DNA from: Pseudomonas reinekei
GTDB lineage: Bacteria > Pseudomonadota > Gammaproteobacteria > Pseudomonadales > Pseudomonadaceae
NCBI RefSeq assembly: GCF_001945365.1
Contig: NZ_MSTQ01000006.1
Span: forward strand, 310,001 to 374,000
Direction: 5' to 3'
Length of the DNA stretch: 64,000 nucleotides
Under the pieces are notes generated by a model that saw only the letters and a list, made by a program, of their open reading frames with translations, made no database searches and was not told where the DNA came from. The position numbers and the translations under genes were made by a program. Of this stretch, positions 10,560 through 18,162 are shown in pieces; position 1 is the stretch's first letter, and each line of letters starts with the position of its first letter.

Positions 10560-10633
10560 GATGCGCAGGTGCATTTGTTGCGCATAAATAAATGCATTCA
10601 TGCATTGACTGTATATGCAGTGATGCATATTCT
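10560..10633 (+). promoter_or_regulatory. Tailocin structural promoter with three repressor operators
   Basis: A strong sigma-70 promoter: TTGACT (10605-10610), 17-bp spacer, TATTCT (10628-10633). Three 16-bp inverted repeats share the plan NATGC(A/G)-N4-TGCATN: GATGCG-CAGG-TGCATT (10560-10575), AATGCA-TTCA-TGCATT (10591-10606, touching the -35) and TATGCA-GTGA-TGCATA (10614-10629, covering the spacer and the -10). Binding of a dimer at the second and third would block polymerase. The same motif occurs before the repressor gene, which makes that repressor the likely ligand. Confidence 0.75.
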
Positions 10634-10700
10634 TTGTCTCAAGCCGCTCAACAAAGCGGCTGGCAACGAAGCTCTTTAGATCCACCACAAAAAGGCAGCG

Positions 10701-10811
10701 ATGAACCGGCCTCAACGGTTCAGAGGGTTGGCAACTGACCCGGGTGTGCAGCGTAAAGCACCAGAAGCAGTTATCCGGCGGGCAGGGACCGCGGTCGGAA
10801 AAACAATATGA
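10701..10811 (+). CDS. 36-aa basic leader peptide (possible)
   Basis: ATG 10701 with AAGG seven bases upstream opens a 36-codon frame, MNRPQRFRGLATDPG... ending GKTI. Of 36 residues nine are Arg or Lys. It lies wholly in the leader between the structural promoter and the leader terminator, and its start codon is inside a hairpin (10703-10721). I do not recognise a family. It could be a leader peptide, a small RNA-binding protein, or chance. A second tiny frame (10872-10937, 21 codons) reads through the terminator hairpin but lacks a clear ribosome site. Confidence 0.35.
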   Translation: MNRPQRFRGLATDPGVQRKAPEAVIRRAGTAVGKTI

Positions 10812-10897
10812 AAGGACCCGTACCGCGCCAGTAGCGCCGAAAGGTCGACTTCATCTCTCACCGTCAGACAGATGAAGGCGAAGGACCGCATTACTGA

Positions 10898-10922
10898 AAA
10901 GCCCGGCGACCCCGGGCTTTTT
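10898..10922 (+). terminator. Terminator inside the tailocin leader
   Basis: AAAGCCCGG (10898-10906) and CCGGGC (10912-10917) followed by TTTTT form a GC-rich intrinsic terminator. It lies about 280 nt after the promoter and 80 nt before the holin gene. No convincing promoter is visible between it and the holin, so it should attenuate the operon unless bypassed. Confidence 0.8.
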
Positions 10923-11004
10923 GGAATGCCTACCTGACAGGCACACATGAGACATCGATTCAACCCAACACCTATCCCTCATCAATCACCCCAGGAGGCG
11001 TGAC

Positions 11005-11352
11005 ATGACAAACGAGCAACAAGCGTTGCTGGACATGCCGATCTGGCTGGTCATCGTCCTCGCCCTGGTGGGCGGGGTGTCCGGCGAAATGTGGCGTGCC
11101 GACAAAGAGGGCGCCCGCGGCTGGTCATTGCTGCGACGCCTGGCCTTGCGCTCCGGCGCCTGCATGGTCTGCGGGGTCTCGGCGATCCTGCTGCTGTACG
11201 CCGCCGGCATGTCGATCTGGGCCGCCGGCGCCTTTGGTTGCCTCACGGCCATGGCCGGGGCGGATGTGGCCATCGGGCTTTATGAGCGCTGGGCGGCCAA
11301 GCGTATCGGCGTTTGCGAAGTACCGCCCCGGGACAGCCGCCCGGACCAGTAA
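11005..11352 (+). CDS. Holin, tailocin release
   Basis: Small inner-membrane protein expected to form the lesions that let the endolysin reach peptidoglycan. The 115 aa include membrane segments MPIWLVIVLALVGGVSG (residues of about 10-27), ACMVCGVSAILLLYAAG and IWAAGAFGCLTAMAGADVAI, and a charged tail. A strong AGGAGG lies six bases before the ATG. It is the first structural-operon gene, as in R-pyocins. The holin role is inferred from size, topology and position. Confidence 0.8.
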   Translation: MTNEQQALLDMPIWLVIVLALVGGVSGEMWRADKEGARGWSLLRRLALRSGACMVCGVSAILLLYAAGMSIWAAGAFGCLTAMAGADVAIGLYERWAAKRIGVCEVPPRDSRPDQ

Positions 11353-11384
11353 TCCATCCAACGACGCATGAACAGGAAGTTTTT

Positions 11385-11909
11385 ATGCCCCCGATCATCG
11401 ATAAGCCCTCGCAACTGGTGGTTGCCATTGTCGAGGCGTTACGCCGCTCAGTACCCGGCATCAACGTCGGCAGTCGTGAAGACTTTACCGATGTCGTCGC
11501 ACAGCCCTGGGTGTTGATTGCCATTGAACGTGATGCCACGGCCAGCCGTGCCGCTGATGGCCGCATCGCTCATGTTCTGTCTGTCTCGCTGAAAGCAGTG
11601 GTGCACCCCGAATCTGCTGATCCGCAACTGGCGGCCTGCGATCTGACCAGCGTGCTCAAAGATTTTGTCACGGACAACCTGTGGGAGCTGCCGGGCGATC
11701 AATGTGGCTTGCCGTCGACCCTCGACGCAATCCCTTCGACCTTCGTCAGCGGTACACAGTCGTTCCCCGCCTGGACCCTGACCTTCACCCAGACGCTTTA
11801 CTTCGGAACACCTCTGCTGGACGACCCGGTCGGCATCGCGAAATACGCCCGCACTTGGGAAGTCTCGAACATTGACGACCCCGACCAATACACCGAACTG
11901 GAGGGCTAA
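11385..11909 (+). CDS. Tailocin protein of unknown role, upstream of baseplate V
   Basis: 174-aa soluble protein starting MPPIIDKPSQLVVAIVEALR, with AGGAAG before the ATG. It occupies the position of the unassigned protein between holin and baseplate gene V in R-pyocin clusters. Size and the N-terminal pattern recall phage Gp37-like or tail-completion proteins, but no catalytic or diagnostic motif is visible. A structural or assembly role in the tail is inferred only from place. Confidence 0.7.
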   Translation: MPPIIDKPSQLVVAIVEALRRSVPGINVGSREDFTDVVAQPWVLIAIERDATASRAADGRIAHVLSVSLKAVVHPESADPQLAACDLTSVLKDFVTDNLWELPGDQCGLPSTLDAIPSTFVSGTQSFPAWTLTFTQTLYFGTPLLDDPVGIAKYARTWEVSNIDDPDQYTELEG

Positions 11910-11912
11910 GCC

Positions 11913-12524
11913 ATGTTCGATGCCCTTTTACGCCTGCAACTCGGGCCGATCATCGAGCGCCTGGCGGAGATGGAGGCAGAGCTCGAAGACCTGCACCGAC
12001 GTACCGACAGCGTGTGCCGGATAGGTGTGTGCCAAGAGGTCGATGCGGCCAGCAATACCTGCCGCGTCAGCCACGGTGAACTGCTGACGCCGGCCATTCG
12101 TTTTTTCAATCCCAGCGCCGGGGCGCAGAGCGAGTCGCGGATTCCCACCTTGGGCGAGCAATGCCTGTTGCTGAACCATGGCGGCGGTGAGGGCGGTGCT
12201 CAATCCGTTGCGCTGTTCGGGCTCAACGGCAATCAATTTCCGCCGGTCTCGGCCCAGGCTTCGTTGACGCGTCGCCTCTATCGCGACGGCACACAAAGCG
12301 CCTACGACGACGCCAGCCATACGCTGAACTGGAGCAACGGCCCGGCGACATTCAACGGTAATCGCCAGGCGCTCGAGTTAAAGATCGGCCCGGCGCGGCT
12401 GGCCATGGCGCCCGAGGCCATCGAACTGCAACTGGGGGCGGTCGGGTTGCGACTCGACGCATCCGGTGTGCACCTGAGCGGCCCGCTGGTGGATCACCAG
12501 GGTCGCGTGATCAGTACCGCTTGA
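11913..12524 (+). CDS. Baseplate assembly / spike protein V
   Basis: Homologue of P2 gpV, the central membrane-piercing spike under the tail tube. The 203-aa protein has an OB-like N-terminal part (RIGVCQEVDAASNTCRVSHGELLTPAIRFFNPSAG is split here by meaning only: RIGVCQEVD, then LTPAIRFFNPSAG). It ends in a repetitive beta region (LELKIGPARLAMAP, IELQLGAVGLRLDASGVHL) typical of the triple-stranded spike helix. It starts 3 bases after the preceding stop and leads the baseplate block V-W-J-I. Confidence 0.88.
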   Translation: MFDALLRLQLGPIIERLAEMEAELEDLHRRTDSVCRIGVCQEVDAASNTCRVSHGELLTPAIRFFNPSAGAQSESRIPTLGEQCLLLNHGGGEGGAQSVALFGLNGNQFPPVSAQASLTRRLYRDGTQSAYDDASHTLNWSNGPATFNGNRQALELKIGPARLAMAPEAIELQLGAVGLRLDASGVHLSGPLVDHQGRVISTA

Positions 12525-12535
12525 AGAGTGCTCCC

Positions 12536-12868
12536 ATGATTGGAATCGATAGAAACACCGGCGCGGCGGTCGACGACTGGCCGCAGTTCGTGCAACGCGC
12601 AACCCGGGCGCTGACCACGCCTTTGGGCACACGGCAGAAACGTCCTTTGTATGGTTCGGCCATCCCGCAGTTGTTGGGGCAAAACCTCGGCGACGACCTG
12701 TTGATCCTGGCCCAGAGTCACGCGGCCCAGGCGTTCTACAACAGCCAGAACGGCATCGGCGATTTCCTGCCGCAGGTCATTGTTGCCAGTCGACTGGGCG
12801 CCGGCTTGTTGCTGCGCTTCGCTGGCACGTGGAAAAACCGAAACCAGACGTTCGAGGTGGTGACATGA
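12536..12868 (+). CDS. Baseplate wedge protein W (gp25-like)
   Basis: Homologue of P2 gpW and T4 gp25, the wedge component that starts sheath assembly. The 110-aa protein begins MIGIDRNTGAAVDDWPQFVQ and has TPLGTRQKRPLYGSAIPQLL, a well conserved gp25-family segment. ATG 12536 is chosen over the TTG 15 bases earlier because the family starts with MIGIDR. Its TGA overlaps the next ATG. Confidence 0.9.
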   Translation: MIGIDRNTGAAVDDWPQFVQRATRALTTPLGTRQKRPLYGSAIPQLLGQNLGDDLLILAQSHAAQAFYNSQNGIGDFLPQVIVASRLGAGLLLRFAGTWKNRNQTFEVVT

Positions 12869-13860
12869 GTATGTTGATACCGGGTCAGAATCAGTTGGCC
12901 GAGCCTTCGATCGTCACGGTCGAAACGTTCGAAGATCTGTTGGCTGAATTCAAGACCTTCGTCCTCGAATACGTCGGCCCCCGCGCTCCCGAGAGTGCGG
13001 TCAAACTCAAGGCCAGCCTGGAAAATGAAAGCGAACTGCTGACCCTGGCCCTCGAAGCTTTTTGTGTGCGCCTGCAATTGCACGAACGCAAATACAACGT
13101 TCGCATCAAACAGATGCTGGCGTGGTGGGCGACGGGCAGCAATCTGGATGCCCGTCTGGCGGACATGGGCCTTGAACGTCAATTGCTCGATCCGGGTGAT
13201 CCGGCGGCGTTCCCACCGATTGCACCGGTCCATGAGAGCGACGACGACGCTCGTCTGCGCTACTACCTGGCCCCCCACGCGCCGGCCGCAGGTTCGCGCA
13301 TGCAGTATCGCCGTGAGGTCTTCACCCTGGGCGAGCGCCCGGTGGTGAAGGTGGATGCGGCGGCAGCGGGGAAGGTGACGGTCACTTACACCTTTGATCC
13401 AGACGGTTTTGCCGCGCAGGTCAAGGATGGCAATGGGCGACGCACCGGCCCCGGCGAAGTGATGGTCACGGTGCTTTCGCGGGAAGGCGATGGCACGGCG
13501 CCGGAGGCACTGCTTGAAGGCGTGCGCCGGCATTTCGAGCGACCGGATGTGAGGCCGGAAACCGATCGGGTCACGGTGCAAGGCGCGCACATCAAACAAT
13601 ACAAAATTCGCGTCGTCGTGCGAATCAACGCCGGTCCGGATTCAGGGCTGACGAAACTCGCCGCGCAACAGCAACTGCAATCCTATGCAGACAGCTGTCA
13701 TCGCCTCGAAGGGCGGGTTGATCCGAGCTGGATCGACTACACGTTGCACAGCGCCGGAGCGGTTCAACTTGAGATTCTCGAACCGCTCGAGCCCATCGTG
13801 ACGACGGCATTCGAAGCGCCTTACTGCACCGGCGTCGAGGTGGAGGTGCTCACGCTATGA
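12865..13860 (+). CDS. Baseplate wedge protein J
   Basis: Homologue of P2 gpJ, the large wedge component linking the hub to the tail-fibre attachment. 331 aa, starting MSMLIPGQNQLAEPS at the ATG that overlaps the W stop (ATGA). Conserved features include the early AEPSIVTVETFEDLL helix, the segment DDDARLRYYLAPHAPAAGS and the beta-rich C-terminal half. Its stop overlaps the next start, so W, J and I are probably translated together. Confidence 0.92.
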   Translation: MSMLIPGQNQLAEPSIVTVETFEDLLAEFKTFVLEYVGPRAPESAVKLKASLENESELLTLALEAFCVRLQLHERKYNVRIKQMLAWWATGSNLDARLADMGLERQLLDPGDPAAFPPIAPVHESDDDARLRYYLAPHAPAAGSRMQYRREVFTLGERPVVKVDAAAAGKVTVTYTFDPDGFAAQVKDGNGRRTGPGEVMVTVLSREGDGTAPEALLEGVRRHFERPDVRPETDRVTVQGAHIKQYKIRVVVRINAGPDSGLTKLAAQQQLQSYADSCHRLEGRVDPSWIDYTLHSAGAVQLEILEPLEPIVTTAFEAPYCTGVEVEVLTL

Positions 13861-14492
13861 GTGACTCACGACCTTATCCAAGCCTGTTACCCGCCAATAG
13901 CTCTGCGCTGGAAAAGGCGCTCGACCTGGGGTTCGGCACCTTGCTTGATCGCATTGCGCCGCCGTTTCCCGAGTTGATGAACCCGGCGGCCACGCCCTCG
14001 GCGTTCCTGCCCTATCTGGCGGCGGATCGTGGTGTCAGCGAGTGGAGTACGACAGCGGCCGAAGCGGAAAAGCGCTTGACCGTTGAGCTGGCCTGGCCCA
14101 CGGCGCGTCAGGCCGGCACCCGTCTGGCACTGGAAAACGCCGCCAAGGGTTTGCGTCTGACACCCGAGGTCCGGGCCTGGTACGAGCAAACACCCATTGG
14201 CCAGCCCTACAGCTTTTCCGTCAGGGCGTTCACCGAACAGCCCTACAGCGAAGAGATCGATGCACGTCTCGACCGACGTCTGGCTGATGCCAAAAGCGAG
14301 CGTGACACCTTGAAAGTCTCTGTCGGCTTGAGTGCCTTCGGCAGTCACTCCATAGGTGCAGCGACGGTGTGTGGCGAACTGACCACGGTTTATCCCGTGG
14401 TTATCGAAGGGCTGGAAACGTCGGGCGTGGCTTTCATGGCTGCCGGGCTCTACAGCGTCGAAACATCCACAATTTATCCTCAGGGGGCCTGA
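13857..14492 (+). CDS. Tail protein I (baseplate)
   Basis: Homologue of P2 gpI, which completes the wedge at the fibre attachment point. The 211-aa protein has the family segment LLPANSSALEKALDLGFG and the stretch PSAFLPYLAADRGVSEWS near residue 50. It overlaps the J stop by 4 bases and ends directly before the fibre gene. Confidence 0.92.
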   Translation: MSDSRPYPSLLPANSSALEKALDLGFGTLLDRIAPPFPELMNPAATPSAFLPYLAADRGVSEWSTTAAEAEKRLTVELAWPTARQAGTRLALENAAKGLRLTPEVRAWYEQTPIGQPYSFSVRAFTEQPYSEEIDARLDRRLADAKSERDTLKVSVGLSAFGSHSIGAATVCGELTTVYPVVIEGLETSGVAFMAAGLYSVETSTIYPQGA

Positions 14493-15956
14493 ATGGCTGA
14501 CTATTACACCCTGCTCACGAATGCAGGGATTGCCTACGAAACCGCCTGCAAGGCGGCGGGCGTGCCGATCAAACTGTCGCAGATTTCGGTTGGCGATGGC
14601 GGTGGCGCGGTCTACAACCCGGCGGCAACCGCCACCGCGCTCAAGCGCGAAGTGTGGCGCGGCCCGCTCAACGCACTGTTCCAGGACGAGAAGAATCCCA
14701 GCTGGCTGCTGGCCGAAGTCACTATCCCGCCAGAGGACGGTGGTTGGTATGTGCGCGAAGCCGGCCTGTGGACAGACACCGGCATCCTGTATGCCATCGT
14801 CAAATACCCGGAGTCATTCAAACCGGTGCTGGCCACTTCCGGCTCGGGCAAAGAGTTCTACATCCGCTCGATTTTCGAGACCAGCAACGCGGCGTTGGTG
14901 ACGCTGCTGATCGACGACACGGTGGTCAAGGCCACGCGAGCCTGGGTGATGAGCTACCTCGCCGAAGAGCTGGCCAAGCTCGATGGCAAGCAATCGGTGC
15001 GGGTGGCGGCGACGGGCAACATTGTATTGAGTGGCGCGCAGCAGATTGATGGTGTGGCGGTGGTCGCGGGTGATCGTGTGTTGCTGCCGTCCCAGACGCA
15101 GGCCAGGGACAACGGCATCTGGGTCGCGTCCAACAATGGCTGGTCACGCGCTGTCGATGCCAATAGCAGCGCCAAGGTGACGCCTGGCCTGACGGTCATG
15201 GTTGAAGAGGGTGCGAGTAACGGTGATTCGCTCTGGCACCTGACCACCAATGGCCCGCTTACGCTGGGAACTACGGCGCTGAGCTTTGAGATGCTCGCGG
15301 GCAGGACCGGAATCCAGCCTGGCAGCTATCGGGGACTGACTGTCGACAAGTATGGCCGGGCCATCGAGGGCTACAACCCAACCACGGTGGCGGGTTACGG
15401 GTTGACTGATGTTTACACCAAGGCGCAGGTCGAAGCGTTTGCGCTGAGCGTAGCGGGTGACCGGGTGGGCGAAGTCACGCACTTCGCGATGGCCACACCA
15501 CCCGCGGGCTTTTTGAAACGCAATGGCGCAGCGGTGTCGAGAACGACCTATGCCGCGTTGTTCGCCCGAATCGGCACCCTGTACGGCGCGGGAGATGGTG
15601 CAACGACGTTCAATCTGCCGGATTCCCGTGCGCATTTCGATCGGGCGCTCGATGACGGGCGCAACGTCGATCCGGGGCGCGGGCTCGGCAGCGTCCAGGC
15701 CAGCCAGAATGCCGCCCACGCGCATACCGCCAGTGCGGCGGTGGCCGGTGCCCATACCCATGCGATCTGGATCAATTTGGACCGGGGGCCGGGGACGGAC
15801 GGCAACGCTATTTGGGGGGATGAACCCTGGTACGGCTCCGCGGGTACGACCACCAGCGCAAACGGCGATCACTCCCATTCAATCACCATCGCCAGTTCGG
15901 GGGGCACGGAGTCCAGGCCGCTCAACACGGCTTTCCTCGCCTGTATCAAATACTAA
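14493..15956 (+). CDS. Tail fibre, receptor-binding protein with collar domain
   Basis: 487-aa fibre that should decide which target strains are killed. The first 160 residues (MADYYTLLTNAGIAYETA..., WYVREAGLWTDTG) form the gpH-type domain that attaches to the baseplate. A repeat-rich middle part follows, then a phage tail-collar domain at about residues 335-385 (PAGFLKRNGAAVSRTTYAALF, FNLPDSRAHF). The C-terminal tip has histidine pairs (HAHT, HTHA, HSHS) of the kind that hold metal ions along trimeric fibre tips. It is shorter than P. aeruginosa R-pyocin fibres. The next gene is its chaperone. Confidence 0.92.
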   Translation: MADYYTLLTNAGIAYETACKAAGVPIKLSQISVGDGGGAVYNPAATATALKREVWRGPLNALFQDEKNPSWLLAEVTIPPEDGGWYVREAGLWTDTGILYAIVKYPESFKPVLATSGSGKEFYIRSIFETSNAALVTLLIDDTVVKATRAWVMSYLAEELAKLDGKQSVRVAATGNIVLSGAQQIDGVAVVAGDRVLLPSQTQARDNGIWVASNNGWSRAVDANSSAKVTPGLTVMVEEGASNGDSLWHLTTNGPLTLGTTALSFEMLAGRTGIQPGSYRGLTVDKYGRAIEGYNPTTVAGYGLTDVYTKAQVEAFALSVAGDRVGEVTHFAMATPPAGFLKRNGAAVSRTTYAALFARIGTLYGAGDGATTFNLPDSRAHFDRALDDGRNVDPGRGLGSVQASQNAAHAHTASAAVAGAHTHAIWINLDRGPGTDGNAIWGDEPWYGSAGTTTSANGDHSHSITIASSGGTESRPLNTAFLACIKY

Positions 15957-15982
15957 TCAGAACCACATTGGAGTTTTTGCGA

Positions 15983-16684
15983 ATGTCAGACGAACGCATG
16001 GCCATTGAAGGCGAGGTGTCCTGGTGGCTCGCTGATGAGGTCACACCACCGACAATCTGTAATGTGCACCCGGTCACCGCCGAGTTCATCGGCACCGGGC
16101 AAGCGGACCCCAGCCCTTTGGAACCCTTTACCTGGTTGATCCCCGCGCATGCTTATCAGTGCGAGCCTCCCTCGCCAACTCCGGGACAAGCGGCGGTCAG
16201 GGATACGGCTTCAGGCTGGAAACTGGTAGAGGATCATCGTGGTTCAACGGTCTACAGCACCGAAACCGCAGAGGCGCAGGTGTGGGAAGAATTAGGAGAC
16301 TTGCCCGAAGGCTATACGCTTGAAGCGCCGCAAAGCCCCTTCGATAAATGGCAGGACGATCAATGGGTCATTGATGAAGAAGCAACTGCAGTCGCGCTGA
16401 AAAGGAAAGCGGCGAAGCGCAAAGCGCTGATGACGCAGTTCAGCACCAATATGATTGCCACCTTGCAGAACGCGTTTGATCTGGGCATTGCCACTGAGAC
16501 CGAGGTCGCGGCGCTCAAGTCCTGGAAGATCTACGGCGTTGAACTCAATCGTGTCGAAATCGTTGGCCATTCACCGCTGGACAGTGAATGGCCGACCAGC
16601 CCGAATGACACCTGGATGGCTGACTGGCTCGTGTCTCAGGGCTTTGATGATCCTCCTCTGGAGAGTTTCATCGTTACCGAATAA
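15983..16684 (+). CDS. Tail fibre assembly chaperone
   Basis: Helps the fibre trimerise and is normally specific to its fibre. The 233-aa protein has the assembly-chaperone pattern SGWKLVEDHRGSTVYST, then PEGYTLEAPQSPFDKWQDDQWV. A helical region and an unusual C-terminal extension (TNMIATLQNAFDLGIATETE onward) follow. ATG 15983 is chosen over the upstream TTG; GGAG lies about nine bases before it. Two terminators follow the stop. Confidence 0.85.
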   Translation: MSDERMAIEGEVSWWLADEVTPPTICNVHPVTAEFIGTGQADPSPLEPFTWLIPAHAYQCEPPSPTPGQAAVRDTASGWKLVEDHRGSTVYSTETAEAQVWEELGDLPEGYTLEAPQSPFDKWQDDQWVIDEEATAVALKRKAAKRKALMTQFSTNMIATLQNAFDLGIATETEVAALKSWKIYGVELNRVEIVGHSPLDSEWPTSPNDTWMADWLVSQGFDDPPLESFIVTE

Positions 16685-16712
16685 ACGCCCCGAACCCCGG
16701 GGCGTTTTCTTT
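16683..16712 (+). terminator. First of two tandem terminators inside the tailocin cluster
   Basis: ACGCCCC / GGGGCGT stem with a short loop, followed by TTTTCTTTT. It begins within the stop codon of the fibre-chaperone gene. Confidence 0.75.
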
Positions 16713-16740
16713 TGCGCCAAACAAACCCCGCCACACCAAC

Positions 16741-16764
16741 AGCCCCTTCCCCAAGGGGCTTTTT
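16741..16764 (+). terminator. Second of two tandem terminators inside the tailocin cluster
   Basis: AGCCCCTT-CCCC-AAGGGGCT stem with TTTT after it, 20 bases before the next start codon. Together with the previous hairpin it separates the baseplate/fibre module from the sheath/tube module. Confidence 0.75.
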
Positions 16765-16783
16765 CATTCATGGAGAAACACAA

Positions 16784-16993
16784 ATGGCAGAACGCCAAAC
16801 CTACACCGTGCTCGTCCCGTTCCCCACCGGAGGGGGTCATTGGTCGAGTGTCGGTCAGCAATTGCAATTGCTCGATGTGGAGGCCAGTGCGTTGCGCAGC
16901 GCCGGTCGCCTGGAGCTGAAAAAAACCGAGGCTGCCGAGTCGGCCTCTCCATCCACTGCGGCCAAAAAGGCCGCTGCCAAGAAGGCTGAATAA
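16784..16993 (+). CDS. Small tailocin protein with Lys/Ala-rich tail
   Basis: 69-aa protein MAERQTYTVLVPFPTGGGHW... ending AAKKAAAKKAE, with GGAG about nine bases before its ATG and its stop three bases before the sheath start. The Lys/Ala repeat tail resembles nucleic-acid-binding or low-complexity termini. I do not recognise the family. A tail-assembly role is inferred only from its place just before the sheath gene. Confidence 0.75.
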   Translation: MAERQTYTVLVPFPTGGGHWSSVGQQLQLLDVEASALRSAGRLELKKTEAAESASPSTAAKKAAAKKAE

Positions 16994-16995
16994 CC

Positions 16996-18162
16996 ATGGC
17001 TGAGGTTTTGAACTTCGAGCACAACGGCATTACCGTCAATGCCACCGAATCCCCCGAGGCCATGGGTGGCCTGGGTGACAACGTCATCGGGCTGATCGGC
17101 ACCGCGCCGAAGGCGGACCCGTTGATTCCACGCAATGCGCCGTTTCGCATCAACAGCTTCACCACCCAGGCGCTGCTGGACCCGACCGGCACCGAAGAAG
17201 GCACGCTGTTTCACGCGGTGTTCCAGATTCTGAAAGTGGTCAAGGTGCCGGTCTACGTGGTCATCGTCGAAGAGGGTGCGACCCCGGCCGACACGCTGAA
17301 CAACGTCATTGGCGGTATCGATCCACTGACCGGTCGCAAGCTCGGTCTCGCCGCGCTGGGCGGTGTTGCCGAAGATCTGACCATCATCGGCGCGCCTGGC
17401 TTCACCGGCACTAAAGCAGTGGCCGGCGAATTCGCCTCTTTCGGCAAACGCATCAAGGCCCGTGTGGTGCTCGACGGCAAGGACGCCGCCGTTGCCGATC
17501 AGGTGACCTATAGCCAGGAACTGGGCGGCGCGGAGTTGGGCTTCGATCGCTGCCTGCTGGTCCACAACATGCCGTCGGTGTACTCCAAGGCCGCGAAGAA
17601 AAACGTGTTCCTGTCGCCATCGAGCCTGGCCATCGCGGCCCTCGCCAAGGTCAAGCAATGGGAAAGCCCTGGCAACCAGGTGACCTTCGCCGAGGACGTT
17701 TCGCGGGTGGTGGAATACAACATCCTCGACAACTCCACCGAGGGCGATCTGCTCAACCGCTACGGCATCAGCTACTACGCCCGCACCATCCTCGGCGGCT
17801 TTTCGCTGCTGGGAAACCGCTCGATCACCGGCAAGTTCATCAGCTACGTCGGCCTCGAAGATGCGATTAGCCGCAAGCTGGTCAAGGCCGGTCAGAAAGC
17901 CATGGCCAAGAACCTCACCAAGTCCTTTATGGACCAGGAGGTCAAGCGCATTAACGACTGGCTGCAAACCCTGGTCGCCGACGAAACCATTCCCGGTGGC
18001 AGTGTGTACCTGCACCCGGAACTGAACAGCGTCGAGAAGTACAAGAACGGCACCTGGTACGTGGTCATCGACTATGGCCGCTACGCGCCGAACGAGCACA
18101 TGGTTTATCAACTCAATGCCCGCGATGAAATCATCGAGCAGTTCCTGGAGGATGTTCTCTAA
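16996..18162 (+). CDS. Contractile tail sheath protein
   Basis: Homologue of P2 gpFI and the R-pyocin sheath; its contraction drives the tube through the target envelope. The 388-aa protein has the sheath N-terminus (NFEHNGITVNATESPEAMGG) and a conserved C-terminal core with LTKSFMDQEVKRINDWLQTL. It starts three bases after the previous gene and its TAA is followed directly by the tube ATG (TAATG). The contractile sheath is what makes this an R-type rather than an F-type tailocin. Confidence 0.96.
   Translation: MAEVLNFEHNGITVNATESPEAMGGLGDNVIGLIGTAPKADPLIPRNAPFRINSFTTQALLDPTGTEEGTLFHAVFQILKVVKVPVYVVIVEEGATPADTLNNVIGGIDPLTGRKLGLAALGGVAEDLTIIGAPGFTGTKAVAGEFASFGKRIKARVVLDGKDAAVADQVTYSQELGGAELGFDRCLLVHNMPSVYSKAAKKNVFLSPSSLAIAALAKVKQWESPGNQVTFAEDVSRVVEYNILDNSTEGDLLNRYGISYYARTILGGFSLLGNRSITGKFISYVGLEDAISRKLVKAGQKAMAKNLTKSFMDQEVKRINDWLQTLVADETIPGGSVYLHPELNSVEKYKNGTWYVVIDYGRYAPNEHMVYQLNARDEIIEQFLEDVL

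Larger units (their letters stand above)
10640..10922 (+). ncRNA. Structured leader RNA of the tailocin operon (possible attenuator or sRNA)
   Basis: About 280 nt lie between the promoter and a strong terminator. Hairpins seen are AGCCGCT/AGCGGCT (10642-10661, at the very 5' end of the transcript), GAACCG/CGGTTC (10703-10721), TCATCT/AGATGA (10851-10875) and the terminator at 10898-10922. It also holds a 36-codon frame with a ribosome site. It may be an attenuator, a cis-acting antitermination RNA, or a free small RNA. The sequence alone does not decide between these. Confidence 0.5.

Noticed and set aside
10872..10937. 21-codon frame through the leader terminator
   Set aside because: No good ribosome site and its coding bases are the terminator stem; kept only as a remark.
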